A stretch of DNA of 64,000 nucleotides from Flavobacterium zhairuonense (GCF_004352915.1 NZ_SJSY01000074.1:186001-250000); one strand, 5' to 3'. Positions 32,596-41,646 are shown, counted from the stretch's first letter. Notes: generated by a model not told the origin, from the sequence alone. Program-made: numbers and translations.

Positions 32596-32699
32596 TTTGT
32601 CATTTCGAGGAACGAGAAATCACACTAGAAATTCCGCAAAGTATGTCACCAATCTTTGTCGATTTACGCGTGTGATTTCTCGTTCCTCGAAATGACAAA
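32596..32699. repeat. 30-bp perfect inverted repeat, 44-nt spacer (REP-like)
   Basis: The arm at 32596-32625 (TTTGTCATTTCGAGGAACGA...) and that at 32670-32699 are exact reverse complements over 30 nt. They fill the gap between murQ and the DUF6095 gene. Words of this kind recur between genes in Bacteroidota. The spacer has no recognisable content. Confidence 0.85.
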
Positions 32700-32717
32700 C
32701 TAGGTGCAGAAAACCTT

Positions 32718-33530
32718 TTACTTACTATAATTGTCAACAGCATTTCTTACGCTGCCGTATTTTTTTAATAATTCTGATGCTTCGTCATACGAAACAGGAA
32801 TTTCTTCCATAATCATTTTAACGCCTCGATCAACCAATTTTACATTGCTCAACTGCATATCGACCATTTTGTTTCCACGTACTTTTCCTAGTTGAATCAT
32901 CGCAGCAGTCGAAATCATATTTAAAACCAATTTTTGAGCAGTCCCAGCTTTCATTCTAGAACTTCCAGTTATAAATTCTGGACCGACAACTACTTCAATA
33001 GGAAATTGTGCTGTTAATGCCAGCGGACTTCCTGCATTACAAGTTATACATCCTGTAACAATATTATTTTGATTACAAGTTTCTAAACCACTGATAACAT
33101 AAGGTGTTGTTCCAGATGCAGCAATACCAATTACAACATCATTTGAATCGATTTTATATTTTTGAAGATCAATCCAGGCATTTGTTGTACTATCTTCAGC
33201 ATTTTCTACTGCACGTCTTATGGCTGTATCGCCGCCAGCAATAATTCCGTTTACTAAATCAAAAGGAACACCAAATGTAGGAGGACACTCTGAAGCATCA
33301 ACAACACCAAGTCGGCCAGAAGTTCCAGCTCCAATATAAAATAATCTACCGCCTAATTTTAATTTTTCAACTATTTGAGGAATCAAAGCTTCAATTTGTG
33401 GCAAAGCTTTTTCTACTGCATAAGGGACAGTTTTATCTTCTTGATTAATATTCGACAACAATTCATGAACAGACATTTTCTCTAAATGTTCGTATTTTGA
33501 GGCTTGTTCAGTAGTTTTTGTAAATGTCAT
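32718..33530 (-). CDS. murQ: N-acetylmuramic acid 6-phosphate etherase
   Basis: This 270-aa SIS-domain enzyme cleaves the lactyl ether of MurNAc-6-phosphate during peptidoglycan recycling. I chose the ATG at 33530. A longer in-frame TTG start would overlap the promoter box (TAATTTTG, 33552-33559), and 270 aa is the usual family length. Visible are IGAGTSGRLGVVDASECPPTFG (from about 66) with Glu81, and Glu112 in RRAVENAEDS, the two catalytic glutamates of the family. It is a lone gene with its own promoter. Confidence 0.93.
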   Translation of the reverse strand: MTFTKTTEQASKYEHLEKMSVHELLSNINQEDKTVPYAVEKALPQIEALIPQIVEKLKLGGRLFYIGAGTSGRLGVVDASECPPTFGVPFDLVNGIIAGGDTAIRRAVENAEDSTTNAWIDLQKYKIDSNDVVIGIAASGTTPYVISGLETCNQNNIVTGCITCNAGSPLALTAQFPIEVVVGPEFITGSSRMKAGTAQKLVLNMISTAAMIQLGKVRGNKMVDMQLSNVKLVDRGVKMIMEEIPVSYDEASELLKKYGSVRNAVDNYSK

Positions 33531-33551
33531 TTTATCGTTATTTAGACTGGC

Positions 33552-33559
33552 CAAAATTA
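33552..33559 (-). promoter_or_regulatory. -7 promoter box of murQ
   Basis: The minus strand reads TAATTTTG, giving a leader of about 18-19 nt before the ATG at 33530. It supports the shorter murQ start. Confidence 0.55.
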
Positions 33560-33671
33560 ATATTTTTTTCTCTGAATCCCGAAATTTAGATTACAAACTC
33601 ACAAAGAATTGAAGTTTTGTTGGCGATGTTGCGAATCCTTTCTTACATCTGCAAAAAATGAACTAAAATAT

Positions 33672-33679
33672 TATATTTG
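33672..33679 (+). promoter_or_regulatory. -7 promoter box of AraC regulator copy 1
   Basis: TATATTTG is followed by GTTAAATAA. The same block (TTATATTTGTTAAATAA) occurs before the second copy, so the promoter appears to have been duplicated with the gene. The leader is about 15 nt. Confidence 0.6.
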
Positions 33680-33697
33680 TTAAATAAAAAAATAAGA

Positions 33698-34843
33698 ATG
33701 GATAAATTAGTTTTTTTGGATAGCGTTGCCCGTATTGCTGTCTTTGTTTCGTTATTACTAGCTCTTTTTTTGTTGACGGTAAAAACGGAAAATAAATTGG
33801 CTAATAGACTATTTGCTTGTTTTATTATTTTTTCAGCCGTTGATTTCAGCGGACTTTTAGCATATTCTCGTCCTTTGGAATATATGAATATAGAATTCTT
33901 CAGAAGTACGATCTGTTTGCTGGAAATGCCTTTGATTTATTTATATGTTTTAGCAGTTTGTTATTCGGATTTTCGATTAAAATGGAAGCATTTGGTCTAT
34001 ACAATTCCCTTTGTGGTTATGAATTTAGTTTTTGCACCGCGATTTTATTTGCAATCAGGTGCCGAAAAACAATATGTTTTAGATCATTTCAATGAAATGT
34101 TTGAGATTTATTTTTTTCAAATTTTAATCGAAGTTCAATATTGGTTTTATATTGCGGGCATGTTTTTAGTTTTAAGAAAATACAAAAGAATTTATCTTGA
34201 AAATTATACAAATCCCAGCACTTCTACCTATAAATGGCTTTTTCAGATGACCTGCGTTTTTGTAGTCATGCATTCTATTACGGCTACAAAAAATTTAATG
34301 CGTTACACAACTTCTAGAGATAATTTTCTTTGGGGAAATGTTCTTATGGTAGTGATGGCGTTGTGTGTGATTTGCTGGTTTGTAATGAAAGCTTTAAATC
34401 ATCCGGAACTTTTTAGAGGAATTAATTCTAAAATACAATTAACAAAAGAATTTCTTTCTAAAGAAAATAATGATACGCCGGAAAAAATAAATGAGCAGGA
34501 TGAAGCTGTTCTTTCTCAAATTTCAGCATTAAAAAATTATATGACAGAGAAAGAACCTTATCTTGACCCTTCTCTTACGATTCAAGATCTCGCAAATCAA
34601 TTTAATTATCCTGTTCGTGATTTATCAATTTTGATTAATCATCATATGAATCAGCATTTTTTTGATTTTGTGAATGAATATCGCATTCAAAAAGCTATGC
34701 ATATTTTGAAAGACGAATCTAAAAGTGACCTCACTGTTCTGGAAATTTTATACGAAGTTGGTTTTAACTCTAAATCTTCTTTTAATACTTCTTTTAAAAA
34801 GCATACGAATTTAACGCCGACAGCTTACCGAAATGCTTCTTAA
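33698..34843 (+). CDS. Membrane-anchored AraC-family regulator (copy 1)
   Basis: This 381-aa protein, counted from the ATG at 33698, has six or seven membrane helices over about 1-235. The cytoplasmic part ends in an AraC-type helix-turn-helix domain (about 285-381) with DFVNEYRIQKAMHIL, VLEILYEVGFNSKSSFNTSFKKHTNLTPTAYR. The architecture resembles membrane-bound regulators that couple an external signal directly to transcription. A frame extension to a TTG at 33677 was rejected because it overlaps the promoter. It is a close paralogue of the next gene. Confidence 0.85.
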   Translation: MDKLVFLDSVARIAVFVSLLLALFLLTVKTENKLANRLFACFIIFSAVDFSGLLAYSRPLEYMNIEFFRSTICLLEMPLIYLYVLAVCYSDFRLKWKHLVYTIPFVVMNLVFAPRFYLQSGAEKQYVLDHFNEMFEIYFFQILIEVQYWFYIAGMFLVLRKYKRIYLENYTNPSTSTYKWLFQMTCVFVVMHSITATKNLMRYTTSRDNFLWGNVLMVVMALCVICWFVMKALNHPELFRGINSKIQLTKEFLSKENNDTPEKINEQDEAVLSQISALKNYMTEKEPYLDPSLTIQDLANQFNYPVRDLSILINHHMNQHFFDFVNEYRIQKAMHILKDESKSDLTVLEILYEVGFNSKSSFNTSFKKHTNLTPTAYRNAS

Positions 34844-34873
34844 TAAGTGAATTGTGCTAAAAAACTAAAGTAT

Positions 34874-34881
34874 TATATTTG
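34874..34881 (+). promoter_or_regulatory. -7 promoter box of AraC regulator copy 2
   Basis: TATATTTG lies in the same local sequence context as the copy-1 promoter and gives a leader of about 16 nt before the ATG at 34901. Confidence 0.6.
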
Positions 34882-34900
34882 TTAAATAATCAAAAAACGA

Positions 34901-36049
34901 ATGAATAAGATAAGTTTTTTAACCGGTATGGCCGGAATATCAGTTTTTGTTTCCTTATTGCTAGCCTTCTTTTTGCTCACTGTGCAAACAAAAAATAAAT
35001 TGGCAAATAGGCTATTTGCTTGTTATTTGATGTTTTTTGCCCTTGATAATAGCGGTATTTTTATTGACGATAACTTCATTACGAACCATTTTAATTTGGA
35101 GTTTTTTAGATGGACTATTTGTGTTTTGATATTGCCAGCTTTCTATCTTTATGTATTGTCGGTTTGTTTTGCTGATTTTAAGTTAAAATCGAAACATTTT
35201 TTGCATTTAATTCCGTTTGTTATTACAAATGTGGTTTTCTTGTTCAGGCTTTATCTTCTAAATGATGCAGAAAAAAAACTGTTTTATGAGCATCGCGATC
35301 AATCGCCAGAAATGTTTTATTTATTTCTCGTTTTAGGTTTGCAGACTATAATATATAGTATTGGTGTATTTTTGGTTTTGAAAAAGTATAGAGAAATATT
35401 TCAGGAAAATTATACGAACCCAAGAACTTCTATTTTTAAGTGGTTATTTCAAATCGCGACAGCACTTTTTGTTTTGTATTATCTATCAATAGCTAAAAAT
35501 ATGGTGCGATATGCCGCTCTTGATTTCTTGTGGATTTGGTCTAATACAATATTGCAAGTTTTGATTTTGGCAATAACTTGCTGGTTTGTTTTAAAAGCGC
35601 TGAATTACCCTGAACTTTTTAGAGGAATTGATTCTAAATTGCTATTGGCAAGAGAAATTCTTCCAAAAGAAACTCAGGATAATGTTGGAATAAAAGAGAG
35701 TCAAAACGAAATAATTTTAAACCAGATTTCGGCATTGAAACAATATATGACCGAAAAAGAGCCTTTTCTGGATCCTTCACTTACGATTCAGGAACTCTCT
35801 AATCAAATTGATATTCCGGTTCGTGATTTATCTGTTTTGATTAATCATCATATGAATCAGCATTTTTTTGATTTTGTAAATGAATATCGAATTCAAAAAG
35901 CCATGAATATCTTAAAAGATAAGTCTAAAAATCAGCTTACGGTTTTGGAAATTCTGTATGAAGTGGGTTTTAATTCAAAATCGTCCTTTAATACTTCTTT
36001 TAAAAAATATACAAAATTAACGCCTACTGCGTACAGAAACGCTTCATAA
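34901..36049 (+). CDS. Membrane-anchored AraC-family regulator (copy 2)
   Basis: This 382-aa protein has the same layout as copy 1: about six or seven helices, a linker, and a C-terminal AraC domain. The HTH domains of the two copies are nearly identical (MNQHFFDFVNEYRIQKAM, TVLEILYEVGFNSKSSF), while the membrane parts diverge more. This suggests they respond to different signals but recognise similar DNA. A strong terminator separates it from the outer-membrane protein gene, a likely target. Confidence 0.85.
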   Translation: MNKISFLTGMAGISVFVSLLLAFFLLTVQTKNKLANRLFACYLMFFALDNSGIFIDDNFITNHFNLEFFRWTICVLILPAFYLYVLSVCFADFKLKSKHFLHLIPFVITNVVFLFRLYLLNDAEKKLFYEHRDQSPEMFYLFLVLGLQTIIYSIGVFLVLKKYREIFQENYTNPRTSIFKWLFQIATALFVLYYLSIAKNMVRYAALDFLWIWSNTILQVLILAITCWFVLKALNYPELFRGIDSKLLLAREILPKETQDNVGIKESQNEIILNQISALKQYMTEKEPFLDPSLTIQELSNQIDIPVRDLSVLINHHMNQHFFDFVNEYRIQKAMNILKDKSKNQLTVLEILYEVGFNSKSSFNTSFKKYTKLTPTAYRNAS

Positions 36050-36085
36050 TTAAGGGTTTGTAAAAAGTCGTACTTCGAGCTTAAT

Positions 36086-36131
36086 AAAGTCGAACCAATT
36101 TCATCTCCAGAAATTGGTTCGACTTTTTTTT
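36086..36131 (+). terminator. Strong terminator after the AraC pair
   Basis: A 16-bp perfect stem (AAAGTCGAACCAATTT at 36086-36101, complement at 36111-36126) with a 9-nt loop is followed by T residues to 36131. Confidence 0.9.
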
Positions 36132-36202
36132 GTCGGTCGCCTACTCGAGATTTCTAAGGCAACTTTGCTTCAAATTAATCGAACAAGTTAAAATTAGAAA
36201 CC

Positions 36203-38584
36203 ATGAAAAAATTACATCTCTTTATTTTTTTAGTATTGCCATTATTTTGTTTAGCACAATCATTTCAATTAAAAGGAAAAATTTCCAGTGAAAAATCGCC
36301 ATTAGAATGGGCAGAGATTTCAATTTCAAATTCAGAAGGAAAAATAATTGATGGCACAACAAGCAAGCAAGACGGCAGTTTTGAAATTAATCTAAAGAAA
36401 GGAAATTATAAAATAGCAATAAGCCTTTTAGGATTTACCGATTTTGAAAAAGAAATCTTAGTAGAAAAAGATACTGATTTGGGAATTATTATGATGAAAG
36501 AAAGTGAAACCCAATTGGTAGAAGTTGTCGTTCAATCAAAAAAGAAAACAATCGAACAGAAAACAGATCGTTTGGTCTATAATCTTGAAAATAATGTTAC
36601 CAATGTTGCAGGAGATGCTTTGAGCGCCATTAATACGGCTCCCGGTGTTGTAGTGCAAAATAATACAATCAATATTTTAGGAAAGGGAACTTCTAGAGTT
36701 ATGATTGATGGAAGAATTGTTGAACTAACGGGCGAAGAATTGAATAATTTTTTAAAATCAATTTCGGCTAGCGACATCAAAAATATTGAAATTATCAGCA
36801 ATCCGCCTGCAAAATATGAAGCTGAAGGAACTGGCGGATTAATTAATATTATTATGAAAAAAGGAGCTCGCGATTCATGGAAAAACACAACTACCGCGTC
36901 TTATGATCAAAACAAATATGGAGTTTTTACTTTAAGAGATAATTTCTTTTACAACAAAAATAAATTTCGTTTCTCAGCAAGCATCAATGGAAAAACAGGT
37001 TATAAAAATGTAGATGAAGTTTCAGATGCTTATTTTGAAGACGGACTTTCGAATCTCAATGCAAGTACAAAATTGAAAAACGAAAGTCTATCTGGAAAAT
37101 TAGCTTTAGATTATGATTTTTCAGAAAAAACATCAGCTGGTTTTCAAATTTTGAATGATAGAACAAATCCTGATTTTCAATCTGATATTGTAGTTAATAA
37201 GTACAATACAGAAAATCAATTGCAACATTACATCGTCAACAATAGTTTCGCAGACAGAGAATCCAGAAATCAAACGTATAATGCGCATTTGATTACAAAA
37301 CTAGATCCATTGAACCGAAAATTATCTTTTGATGTAGATTACTTTAATTATAATTCAAAATTTGACCGTGAGTTTATTGCAAATAATTATTTAGCTGATG
37401 GAACTTTTGTTGATGTGAATCAATCCGGAAGAAATATTTCAAATCAGGATATTGATAACTTGAGTTTTAAAGCAGATATGGAACATCCTCTGGAAACGGT
37501 GAATTTGTCCTACGGAGCCAAAGTAAGTTTTACCAATAGTATAAGCGATGTACTTTATTATGATTCAATTACAGGAACTCCAGTGTTAGATCCAAGTCAA
37601 TCGAATCGCTTTAAATACACAGAAAACAATCAGGCAGTTTATATAAACGGAGACAAGAAAATAAATGAAAAATGGAATCTTCAATTGGGATTGCGACTAG
37701 AGAATACACAAACAAACGGATTTTCTGAAACTCTGAATCAAGAAACGGTAAATAATTATTTCAAGCTTTTCCCGACTGTTTTTGCTTCATATAAAAAGAA
37801 TGAGAATAATAGTTTCAGTTTGAATTATGGAAAAAGAATCAACAGACCTCGTTTTGATTTGCTGAATCCATTCCGTATTTACATCAGCAGTAATAGTTAT
37901 TCAGAAGGAAATCCTTTTTTGAAGCCTTCTTTTAGTGATAATTTTGAGTTTGTTCATTCATACAAAGAAATTTTAAGAACAAGTGTCTTCTTAAATATAA
38001 TTACAGATGGTTATGGCGTTTTATTTACTTCGAATCCAGAAACAAACACTCAGATCATAACTCGCGACAATTATTTTAAAAGTTTGAATTATGGTATTGG
38101 AGAAAATTATTCGGCAAGTTTTGCTAAATGGTGGCAAAGTGAAAATTCAGTATATTTTTTAGGCGCAAAAACGGAATTTATTAAGGATATCAATGCAACA
38201 CCATCGAACAGTTTGCAAGTTGATTTTTCAACAAACAATACTTTTGTGTTAGGAAAAAATACAAAATTGCAAATTGATTTTTCATATACGACACCTTATA
38301 AAAGCGGTTTATATGAAATAGGATATGCCTCTAGTTTTGATATCGGATTTAAACAAGATTTATTTGATAAAACCATGCAAATTGCGTTTTTGGCAAATGA
38401 TATTTTTAATACTTCTTATTTAAAAGATTTTACTTCGGTTGTAAATGGCGTAAAACAGGTTTATAGTAATAATGAAGGTAATAGATTTGTTCGTTTGTCT
38501 GTAGTTTACAATTTTGGAAATAAAAAAATAAATGTGAAGGAACGTAATTTCGGAAATCAGGACGAGAGAAAGAGAGCTAATTAA
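36203..38584 (+). CDS. Outer-membrane beta-barrel protein with TonB-plug-like region (OMP_b-brl_3 type)
   Basis: This 793-aa outer-membrane protein has a signal peptide (MKKLHLFIFLVLPLFCLAQ), a carboxypeptidase-like regulatory domain (about 22-95) and a plug-like region with LSAINTAPGVVVQNNTINILGKGTSRVMIDGR and IEIISNPPAKYEAEGTGGLINIIMKKG. A long barrel follows. The plug words and barrel resemble the OMP_b-brl_3 family. No partner lipoprotein is adjacent. The two AraC-type membrane regulators upstream are plausible controllers. Confidence 0.85.
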   Translation: MKKLHLFIFLVLPLFCLAQSFQLKGKISSEKSPLEWAEISISNSEGKIIDGTTSKQDGSFEINLKKGNYKIAISLLGFTDFEKEILVEKDTDLGIIMMKESETQLVEVVVQSKKKTIEQKTDRLVYNLENNVTNVAGDALSAINTAPGVVVQNNTINILGKGTSRVMIDGRIVELTGEELNNFLKSISASDIKNIEIISNPPAKYEAEGTGGLINIIMKKGARDSWKNTTTASYDQNKYGVFTLRDNFFYNKNKFRFSASINGKTGYKNVDEVSDAYFEDGLSNLNASTKLKNESLSGKLALDYDFSEKTSAGFQILNDRTNPDFQSDIVVNKYNTENQLQHYIVNNSFADRESRNQTYNAHLITKLDPLNRKLSFDVDYFNYNSKFDREFIANNYLADGTFVDVNQSGRNISNQDIDNLSFKADMEHPLETVNLSYGAKVSFTNSISDVLYYDSITGTPVLDPSQSNRFKYTENNQAVYINGDKKINEKWNLQLGLRLENTQTNGFSETLNQETVNNYFKLFPTVFASYKKNENNSFSLNYGKRINRPRFDLLNPFRIYISSNSYSEGNPFLKPSFSDNFEFVHSYKEILRTSVFLNIITDGYGVLFTSNPETNTQIITRDNYFKSLNYGIGENYSASFAKWWQSENSVYFLGAKTEFIKDINATPSNSLQVDFSTNNTFVLGKNTKLQIDFSYTTPYKSGLYEIGYASSFDIGFKQDLFDKTMQIAFLANDIFNTSYLKDFTSVVNGVKQVYSNNEGNRFVRLSVVYNFGNKKINVKERNFGNQDERKRAN

Positions 38585-38593
38585 ATTAGATAA

Positions 38594-38678
38594 TTAGATA
38601 ATGTGTCAATTAGAAAATTATCTCATTATCTAATTGACACATTATCTAATTGACACATTATCTAATTGACACATTAAG
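38594..38678. repeat. 16-nt tandem repeat with inverted left arm
   Basis: ATTATCTAATTGACAC occurs three times in tandem (38625-38640, 38641-38656, 38657-38672), followed by a partial copy. The left part (38594-38613) is its reverse complement, so a long hairpin can form. Sixteen is twice the 8-nt period seen in other islands. It lies between convergent genes. Confidence 0.85.
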
Positions 38679-38681
38679 TTA

Positions 38682-39350
38682 TTATAAAAAGAATGCCAAT
38701 AAAATTCCGAGAACGATCATCGAAACTTTGGCGACATTGAATTTATGTCCTTCACTGCTTTCGAAAATAATCGTCGATGAGATATGGAATAAAATCCCGA
38801 TTACGATTGCGGTTATTTCAGTATAATAGTCATTTAAAATAGATAAATATTCTGAAGCAATTGTTCCAAGAGGCGTCATGATCGCAAAAGTCAGCATGAA
38901 GGCAAAAATGGCTTTTTTATCCAAATCGGCATTGATGAAAAATGTCGTTAAAATTACAGCAATCGGCAAATGATGAATCGCAATTCCGACAGCCAAACCG
39001 TGATGATGACTAACAGGAAAACCTTCTAAAAAAGCATGAATACACAAACTGATGAATAAAAGCCATGGAATTTGAGACATTTTTGCGTGTCCGTGAACAT
39101 GTCCGTGTTCTGCACCTTTTGAGAAAAACTCAAGTACGATCTGGAATAAAATGCCGACCATTATAAAGATGCCGATATTGTGGTTGTGAGATTCGTAAAC
39201 TTCCGGCAAAAGATGCATTACAGTCAATGACAATAAAAAAGAACCGCTGAAAGCCAGCAATAATTTTAAATTGGTTTTGTTATTTGGTTTAATAAACAAA
39301 GCCACGCTATATCCTAAAAGTACAGAAAATAAGGGTAGTAAATAGTTCAT
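38682..39350 (-). CDS. ZIP-family metal transporter
   Basis: This 222-aa inner-membrane protein has seven or eight helices. A His-rich loop (GAEHGHVHGHAKM, about 100-112) and the motif HAFLEGFPVSHHHGLAVGIAIHHLPIAV in the middle helices supply His and Glu residues typical of ZIP metal sites. It would import zinc or a related divalent metal. The start (MNYLLPLFSVLLGYSV) fits the family. It is convergent with the outer-membrane protein gene across a tandem repeat. Confidence 0.88.
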   Translation of the reverse strand: MNYLLPLFSVLLGYSVALFIKPNNKTNLKLLLAFSGSFLLSLTVMHLLPEVYESHNHNIGIFIMVGILFQIVLEFFSKGAEHGHVHGHAKMSQIPWLLFISLCIHAFLEGFPVSHHHGLAVGIAIHHLPIAVILTTFFINADLDKKAIFAFMLTFAIMTPLGTIASEYLSILNDYYTEITAIVIGILFHISSTIIFESSEGHKFNVAKVSMIVLGILLAFFL

Positions 39351-39358
39351 TTATATTT

Positions 39359-39436
39359 GTTTAACCGTTGATTCGTTTAATCGCTTAATTGTTTTTGTTT
39401 CCGATTAAATGGTTTAACAATTAAACGATTAACTAA
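39359..39436. repeat. 8-nt periodic island, TTTAAC/TTAAAC type
   Basis: Units of about 8 nt run through the gap: TTAACCG, TTGATTCG, TTTAATCG, CTTAATTG, then GATTAAAT, GGTTTAAC, AATTAAAC, GATTAACT. The first half and second half are roughly inverted. It fills the methyltransferase-ZIP gap. Confidence 0.6.
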
Positions 39437-39437
39437 T

Positions 39438-40202
39438 TTATTTAAAAATCATGATTAATCTTTCGCTTTCGGTTTTGTGGAATTTTTTGAGTTTGTAATC
39501 TCCAAAAATATCCAAAAGATAAATTCCAGCTTCATCCATTAAATCTTGAAAATCTTTTAAAGTCAGCGCTTTTACTTTTTCGGTAAAATGAAATTTTCGG
39601 CCTTGATCTTCAAAATCAATTTCTTTGAAAATATGACCGTCTTTAACATATCTTTTAATGTGAAAATCGATTTCATCAACAGTTTTGACTTCTTCAGGAA
39701 CAAGAGTTTCAATAACTTGAGTCACATTCATAAAATCGATTACCGCAAAACCATATTCAGATAAACTTTCTTTGATGGCTTTTAAGGTTGTCAGGTTGTC
39801 ATCGTCGCTTTCGAAATAACCAAAACTTGTGAAAAGATTAAAAATGGCATCAAATTTTTCTTCAAACGGCTCACGCATGTCATGAACTTTGAAATGAAGG
39901 TTTTCGTTGCTGTTTTTGCTGGCTTCGGCAATACTGTTTTCAGATAAATCAGCACCTAAAACATTATAACCTAACTGATTCAAATAAATAGAATGTCTTC
40001 CTTTTCCGCATGCCAAATCCAATACTTTTGCTTTTTCTGGCAAGTTTAGGTAATGCGTTAAGTTGTCCATGAAAATCTGAGCTTCTCTATAGTTTCTATC
40101 TTTATAAAGGATATGATAATACGGAGTATCAAACCATGATGTAAACCAGTTTTCGGTGTTACGATCTTGATTAGGTGTTGATGAGTTTGGTGCTTCAGAC
40201 AT
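39438..40202 (-). CDS. Class I SAM-dependent methyltransferase
   Basis: This 254-aa protein has the SAM-binding motif VLDLACGKGRHSIYLNQLGYNVLGADLSENSI (about 59-90), then DMREPFEEKFDAIFNLFTSFGYF (about 107-129). No signal or membrane segment is present. The substrate is not evident: this subgroup (methyltransferase_25-like) is broad. A TAAATTTG promoter box lies on the minus strand at 40233-40240, 30 nt before the ATG. The divergent neighbour is an RNA methyltransferase. Confidence 0.85.
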   Translation of the reverse strand: MSEAPNSSTPNQDRNTENWFTSWFDTPYYHILYKDRNYREAQIFMDNLTHYLNLPEKAKVLDLACGKGRHSIYLNQLGYNVLGADLSENSIAEASKNSNENLHFKVHDMREPFEEKFDAIFNLFTSFGYFESDDDNLTTLKAIKESLSEYGFAVIDFMNVTQVIETLVPEEVKTVDEIDFHIKRYVKDGHIFKEIDFEDQGRKFHFTEKVKALTLKDFQDLMDEAGIYLLDIFGDYKLKKFHKTESERLIMIFK

Positions 40203-40232
40203 TTATTCTATTTCAATTAATTCAAAGTCCGG

Positions 40233-40251
40233 CAAATTTAGTGTATTTTTG
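40233..40251. promoter_or_regulatory. Back-to-back divergent -7 boxes
   Basis: TAAATTTG on the minus strand (40240-40233) and TATTTTTG on the plus strand (40244-40251) are only 3 nt apart. RNA polymerases at the two sites would compete. The plus leader is about 60 nt and the minus leader about 26-27 nt. Confidence 0.45.
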
Positions 40252-40313
40252 CCGAAAAATAACTATTTCGCTATCATAGGTAATGGTGATTGGCTTTTTT
40301 TAATTGAAAAAAA

Positions 40314-41477
40314 ATGGAAGAAAATTTTAAAATGATAGCCAAATGTTTTTTTGGTTTTGAAGAAATATTAGAGAATGAGTTGCGCGCACTTGGTGCTCAA
40401 GATGTTGAGAAAGGTGTGCGAATGGTAAGTTTTAAAGGAGATAAAGGTTTTATGTACAAAGCCAATTTATCGCTTAGAACTGCGCTTAAAGTATTGAAGC
40501 CAATTTATTCTTTTAGAGCAAATAACGATCAGGCTTTGTATAAAGGAATTTCAGGCATGAATTGGGCTAAATTTCTAAATGCCAATCAAACTTTTGTGAT
40601 TGATACTACGGTACATTCGACTTACTTCAACCATTCTGAGTTTGTTTCACAAAAATGTAAGGATGCAATTGTTGATCAATTTAGAGAAAGAACAGGCCAG
40701 CGCCCAAGCATTGACAAGCAACATCCAGATTTGCGAATCAACATTCATATTGACAAAGATCAGGTTTCGGTTTCTTTAGATACTTCTGGAGCTTCACTTC
40801 ATCAGCGTGGTTATAGAACCGCTACAAATATTGCTCCTATTAATGAGGTTTTAGCGGCTGGAATTCTTTTACTGTCAGGTTGGGACGGACAAAGCCATTT
40901 TCTAGATCCAATGTGTGGTTCAGGAACTTTCTTGGCCGAGGCGGCAATGATTGCTTGCAATATTCCAGCAAACATCAACAGAAGAGAATTTGCTTTTGAA
41001 AAATGGAAAGACTGGGATAATGACTTATTTGACAAGATTGTCGATAGTTTGATGAAAAAAACTAGAGAGTTTCATTATACAATAAAAGGTTTTGACAAAG
41101 CGCCGAGTGCAGTCAGCAAAGCTAAGGACAACATCAGAAATGCAAATCTTGAGGATTACGTAACCATTCGCGAAGACAACTTTTTTGATACTGAAAAAGA
41201 AGTAGAAGGCAAGTTGCATATTGTTTTTAATCCGCCTTATGATGAGCGTTTGGATATTCATATGGAACGATTTTATGCCAGTATTGGTGATACTTTGAAG
41301 AAAAATTACCCAGGAACGAATGCTTGGTTTATTACAGCAAACTTAGAAGCCTTAAAATTTGTTGGTTTAAAACCTTCAAGAAAAATCAAACTTTTCAACG
41401 CAAGCCTTGAAGCACGTTTGGTTAAATACGAAATGTATGAAGGAAGTAAAAGAACAAAATTTCAGGTTTCTGAATAA
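40314..41477 (+). CDS. THUMP-domain RNA guanine-N2 methyltransferase (RlmL/Trm-like)
   Basis: This 387-aa protein has an N-terminal THUMP RNA-binding domain (about 50-165) and a SAM-methyltransferase domain with FLDPMCGSGTFLAEAAMIA (about 196-214) and the catalytic NPPY (306-309, IVFNPPYDERLDI). This combination marks N2-guanine rRNA/tRNA methyltransferases such as RlmL or TrmN-like enzymes. RlmK-type fusion is absent, so it is the single-domain form usual in Bacteroidota. Target base not determinable. Confidence 0.88.
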   Translation: MEENFKMIAKCFFGFEEILENELRALGAQDVEKGVRMVSFKGDKGFMYKANLSLRTALKVLKPIYSFRANNDQALYKGISGMNWAKFLNANQTFVIDTTVHSTYFNHSEFVSQKCKDAIVDQFRERTGQRPSIDKQHPDLRINIHIDKDQVSVSLDTSGASLHQRGYRTATNIAPINEVLAAGILLLSGWDGQSHFLDPMCGSGTFLAEAAMIACNIPANINRREFAFEKWKDWDNDLFDKIVDSLMKKTREFHYTIKGFDKAPSAVSKAKDNIRNANLEDYVTIREDNFFDTEKEVEGKLHIVFNPPYDERLDIHMERFYASIGDTLKKNYPGTNAWFITANLEALKFVGLKPSRKIKLFNASLEARLVKYEMYEGSKRTKFQVSE

Positions 41478-41480
41478 GTA

Positions 41481-41638
41481 ACAAAGAGACAAAGTTTCAA
41501 AGTAGCAAAGATTTTAAAACTTTACCCGCTTTGAAAAAAACATGAAATCATAAGTCAAAATAAATAATTATAACGTTGGAAAGCTTTAAAGTTGTGAAGA
41601 AAAAACTTTGCAACTTTGTTACTTTGCAACTTTGAACT
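41481..41638. repeat. Inverted 8-nt arms, CAAAG/CTTTG type
   Basis: The left arm (41481-41510) has CAAAG words spaced 8 nt (ACAAAGAG, ACAAAGTT, TCAAAGTA, GCAAAG). The right arm (41606-41638) has CTTTG words spaced 8 nt (CTTTGCAA, CTTTGTTA, CTTTGCAA, CTTTGAAC). They enclose about 95 nt with no recognised content. The right arm ends 9 nt before the next ATG. Confidence 0.75.
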
Positions 41639-41646
41639 TAAAAAAA

